Shown here: positions 61,628-64,000 of the stretch, in pieces
Layout of the letters: every line of letters begins with the position of its first letter
Position numbering within the stretch: position 1 is the first letter of the stretch
Assembly (NCBI RefSeq): GCF_025336485.1
Contig: NZ_JAODAB010000013.1
Location: forward strand, 100,231-164,230
Length of the DNA stretch: 64,000 nt
Reading direction: 5' to 3'
From: Pseudomonas citri
Lineage (GTDB): Bacteria; Pseudomonadota; Gammaproteobacteria; Pseudomonadales; Pseudomonadaceae
The notes under the pieces: model-generated
What the model was told of the DNA's origin: nothing
Seen by the model: the letters and a program-made list of their open reading frames with translations, nothing else
Databases searched by the model: none
Made by a program: the position numbers and the translations under genes

Positions 61628-61987
61628 TCAAACCCGAAGCTCTGCCCGGTCCAGGCATTTGTTCGCCAGCAACGTGCCCAGCTCGATCATCTGCGCCACG
61701 CCCAGTGCCACATGGCGTCGTGAACCGTCCAGGTCGAACGCCAGGTCGCTGAGCATGGCGTTGGCCGAGGCCAGGGTTTCGCTGAGGTTGGCCAACATAA
61801 CTTCGGGGTCGACACCGTCGGTCACGGTGAAGAGCTGCGTCGAGGGTTGAGGGGCTGGCTCGCCGTCTTCAGGCTTGAGGTAATGGTCCATCGCTCGATC
61901 GGCGGCTTCTTTCAGTTTTTCGGGAGCGTAGTCGCCGTAGGGGAAGGAAGAAGCGGGTTTTGGAGGGTTGGGGGAATCTTTGATCAT
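61628..61987 (-). CDS. DUF6124/DUF3077-like small protein
   Basis: 119 residues, soluble: MIKDSPNPPKPASSFPYG, helix EKLKEAADRAMDHYL, then FTVTDGVDPEVMLANLSETLASANAMLSDLAFDLDGSRRHVALGVAQMIELGTLLANKCLD. This matches a Pseudomonas-specific small-protein family of unknown role (DUF6124/DUF3077 type, assigned from memory of the pattern). Isolated gene convergent with the toxin. Confidence 0.7.
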   Translation of the reverse strand: MIKDSPNPPKPASSFPYGDYAPEKLKEAADRAMDHYLKPEDGEPAPQPSTQLFTVTDGVDPEVMLANLSETLASANAMLSDLAFDLDGSRRHVALGVAQMIELGTLLANKCLDRAELRV

Positions 61988-62226
61988 TTAGAGCTCCTGA
62001 TTCAATGGAGCCACCACTTTTCGCGGTCAAACAAAAAGGGGCAGCTGTACGCGGGTTGACCGACCGGGAATCAAGAACCGGCACATCCGAAGACGTCCCA
62101 CGCACAGCTGCCGCGACACGATACCTCAGACGAAAGAAAAACACCTGAACTAGGTCTTGGAACGCTGGCGCGTCTAGATTCTCGGACGGTCAAATCCGGT
62201 CGCTGAATTGGCAGCGACACCCAAAG

Positions 62227-62297
62227 GCTAGAGCCCTCGCTTCCGACGGGCAACCTTAAAAACTTGTCGGAAACTTCGGTGCGTCTGACAGACCAAT
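62227..62297. repeat. 71-bp direct repeat, left copy
   Basis: Begins GCTAGAGCCCTCGCTTCCGA and ends GACAGACCAAT. Matches 63537-63607 except two bases near its centre. The pair flanks the nucleotidyltransferase module; period 1310 bp. Contains short dyad GTCTGACAGAC. Confidence 0.9.
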
Positions 62298-62317
62298 GGA
62301 CAAGTATTCACACAACA

Positions 62318-62341
62318 AAAAACCGGCCTAGGCCGGTTTTC
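62318..62341 (-). terminator. Perfect palindromic terminator of the nucleotidyltransferase operon
   Basis: AAAACCGGCCTAGGCCGGTTTT, followed on the minus strand by a T-rich tail, 18 bp after the last stop codon. Confidence 0.9.
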
Positions 62342-62358
62342 ATTGGTGATATTTGGAT

Positions 62359-62811
62359 TCAAACAAACGCTGCCCGCTGCTCAGCCTCATAATGCCGAGT
62401 CTGAAAAGGCAAAAGGGTTTGCACCTTCAAACCAAGACCTTCCTTTAATCCCCAAGAAAGGGCGAGTTCATCACGGCGCTTGCGAAGCGCAACAGCGGTC
62501 TGCGGGGCTATGGCTTGCTTGGGTGTTGAGCGTAAGAACAGCTCCAGGGCATTAAAGACTTCCAACGCACGAGTGTCCGTGACACACGAAAAACGGGTGA
62601 GTCGTTCGAGCAAATATCCTGCTCGACGCTGCTCGACCTCATCAGTGTGTTGGCTCAGGAAAGCTTGGGCTGCGCTTATTAAATCCGCGCTGGAATACCA
62701 GATAGCCTTGGCCATGCTCACAAGCGCAGCATCGTCTGCGTGATCCAATGGGTTCTTGACCAATGTGTCCAGAGCGGCTGAGAGGACTTGGCCGTTAGCA
62801 GGCTTCGTCAT
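62359..62811 (-). CDS. Partner protein of the nucleotidyltransferase (unrecognised)
   Basis: 150 residues from ATG at 62811 (MTKPANGQVLSAALDTLV), overlapping the nucleotidyltransferase stop by 17 bp; a longer frame to 62889 runs inside that gene. All-helical, soluble: DDAALVSMAKAIWYSSADLISAAQAFLSQH, RRAGYLLERLTRFS, TAVALRKRRDELALSWGLKEG. By position it could be the antitoxin or toxin partner; I know no family for it. Confidence 0.6.
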   Translation of the reverse strand: MTKPANGQVLSAALDTLVKNPLDHADDAALVSMAKAIWYSSADLISAAQAFLSQHTDEVEQRRAGYLLERLTRFSCVTDTRALEVFNALELFLRSTPKQAIAPQTAVALRKRRDELALSWGLKEGLGLKVQTLLPFQTRHYEAEQRAAFV

Positions 62812-63433
62812 CTGTATCCTCCAAATAATTTTGCAAAATGTGGTTAAGAACAGAGGTTGGAGGCTCTTTGTTGCCAACATATACGTCAATCGCCTGCAGC
62901 GCCAGTCGACGCAGCTCGGCAGATAAAATGAAGCCAGCCCTCAGAAGCGCCATGATGTCGCCAATATCTTGATCCGTTGCCCTGCCCAGCTTTGAAATCG
63001 CAATATCGATCGGAGCGGCAATGTGAACATGCAAAGGAGACTCGACAGGGAACTCTTCAAGGGGAAGGCTTCGAACCCAGTAGTCCTCGTGAATTGGACC
63101 AAAGCTGGTGTTGTATTGGAGGTCGTAGTTTAGCTCCATCAATCGACCGGATTTCTCGTCGCGAAATTGCTCGGGCACTTGCGCGAGCAGCATTCGAAGA
63201 TCAAAACCGTCCGGAAGGCTGGCCTCATAGATTTCCGCGTCAACGTCCGTGGAAACACGATGATTTGTATAGAGGTGCACTGCGCATCCACCAAATACCA
63301 TGACTTTAACCGCCCCTGGTTTTGCACTCTCAGATGTCAGCTCTGCTTCGACGGACTTGAACATTGAAACCAAAGCCTGCCCCATCGCGGTGCTGGTATT
63401 AAGGCGGGGAGTGATCATTTCCGGCATTTCCAT
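62795..63433 (-). CDS. DUF6036-like nucleotidyltransferase (MNT-type)
   Basis: 212 residues; GAGGT six bases upstream of ATG. Nucleotidyltransferase fold signature MVFGGCAVHLYTNHRVSTDVDAEIY: G48-G49 and D63-x-D65, then IDIAISKLGRATDQDIGDIMALLRAG, the C-terminal helix pattern of AbiEii/DUF6036-type proteins that adenylylate or nucleotidylate partners in toxin-antitoxin and phage-exclusion systems. First gene of a two-gene unit. The function is inferred from fold. Confidence 0.75.
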   Translation of the reverse strand: MEMPEMITPRLNTSTAMGQALVSMFKSVEAELTSESAKPGAVKVMVFGGCAVHLYTNHRVSTDVDAEIYEASLPDGFDLRMLLAQVPEQFRDEKSGRLMELNYDLQYNTSFGPIHEDYWVRSLPLEEFPVESPLHVHIAAPIDIAISKLGRATDQDIGDIMALLRAGFILSAELRRLALQAIDVYVGNKEPPTSVLNHILQNYLEDTDDEAC

Positions 63434-63536
63434 GTTTGAACCTCAGAGGCAGGTGTTGCTCCTTGAAACCTGGATCTGCCACTCGGCCTTGCCAAAGACC
63501 AGTTGGCTATCCCTGCGCTTGGAGACGGGCCCCGAA

Positions 63537-63607
63537 GCTAGAGCCCTCGCTTCCGAGGGACAACCTTAAAAACTTGTCGGAAACTTCGGTGCGTCTGACA
63601 GACCAAT
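63537..63607. repeat. 71-bp direct repeat, right copy
   Basis: GCTAGAGCCCTCGCTTCCGA...GACCAAT, 69 of 71 bases as in the left copy; upstream of the nucleotidyltransferase promoter. Confidence 0.9.
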
Positions 63608-63917
63608 TGTCTGGTTATGGATGTTTCATACGGGGCATATCCGTTTCTGCGGTAACGGCGGCTGGCGGTTTCGCCCTGACGGCGACTTACTTTCTTTCAA
63701 ACGCCAAAGAAAGTAAGCAAAGAACGCTGGCCCCACCACTCGGCACCTCGCCTGGGCGAGGTGTGCCCTCACTCCGGCATTGCTCCGTGGGCCCGCCGCG
63801 AAGGGCCCTCCATGGCCCAGCGCGGCTATCCCGGCATCCATGCCGGGATGCCCACTGCGCAATGCCTGCGTTCGGCCTGCGTGGTTAATGGGGCGCTCAG
63901 ATCAAAATCAAAAGCAG

Positions 63918-64000
<83 letters not shown>

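Larger units (their letters stand above)
61988..62358. other. Non-coding flank with first direct repeat and terminator
   Basis: 371 bp. Holds the left 71-bp direct repeat (62227-62297) and a perfect palindromic terminator. No other gene. Confidence 0.6.

Noticed and set aside
63436..63888. 150-codon frame at the right end
   Set aside because: It consists of direct repeat plus dispersed repeat sequence with atypical composition (LSNAKESKQRTLAPP), a known kind of spurious annotation in Pseudomonas.

Overview
The window is a chromosomal segment of a fluorescent-group Pseudomonas. The evidence is high GC with strong G/C third-codon bias, many REP-type palindromes (TGTGGGAGCAAGC and GTGGCGAGGGAGC families) between genes, and a typical pseudomonad gene set: membrane glucose dehydrogenase gcd, purT, metE/metR and a KgtP-like transporter with its sigma-54 two-component system. 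No rRNA, tRNA, CRISPR array, integrase or transposase was recognised.

Layout. 0-4 kb: a DctB/DctD (MifS/MifR)-type two-component pair followed by an alpha-ketoglutarate-type MFS symporter behind a clear sigma-54 promoter with two palindromic activator sites. 4-9.6 kb: a COG4705-like membrane protein, a secreted protein built from 14-residue repeats, a flavin reductase, a monooxygenase-like pair, an AraC regulator and an exported alpha/beta hydrolase. 9.8-14.7 kb: metE divergent from metR, then GNAT, LysE and Nudix genes. 14.9-24.8 kb: a signalling cluster comprising a REC/YN-GYP protein divergent from an operon of two REC-GGDEF-EAL proteins with complementary degenerate domains, a di-heme peroxidase, a membrane histidine kinase and a REC-histidine kinase hybrid.

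At about 25,271 a glutamate-synthase-family gene is cut off after 76 codons and an AT-richer accessory island begins. It carries a zinc-ribbon protein with a HEPN-like RN(x3)H motif, a CoiA-like PD-(D/E)xK coiled-coil protein, a DUF3800 protein and a GHKL ATPase fused to a PD-(D/E)xK nuclease. None is a named system that I recognise; together they look like nucleic-acid-targeting, possibly anti-phage, cargo. It is followed by surface-glycan modification genes: an orphan GtrII-like transferase, then a ProY-like permease, then gtrA-gtrB-gtrII. A second fragment of the permease 3' end lies beyond gtrA, so this area arose by duplication or recombination.

38.5-51.6 kb: a large PBP-like transglycosylase/transpeptidase and a class-5 (CS1/alpha) chaperone-usher fimbrial locus on the minus strand with four major-pilin paralogues, one minor pilin, a chaperone, two tip adhesins and an usher. 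A PadR regulator sits upstream, divergent, and its usual partner, a siderophore-interacting protein, is a deletion-ridden pseudogene.

52-60.2 kb is mostly core: a VUT transporter, purT, gcd, DUF2132, Pr6Pr, DUF1289, gamma carbonic anhydrase, two Nudix hydrolases and an L,D-transpeptidase. From 60.4 kb it becomes accessory again: a secreted cholera/pertussis-type ADP-ribosyltransferase candidate, a DUF6124-like protein, a nucleotidyltransferase two-gene module flanked by 71-bp direct repeats, a dispersed repeat and an (AACAGC)n tract running to the window edge.
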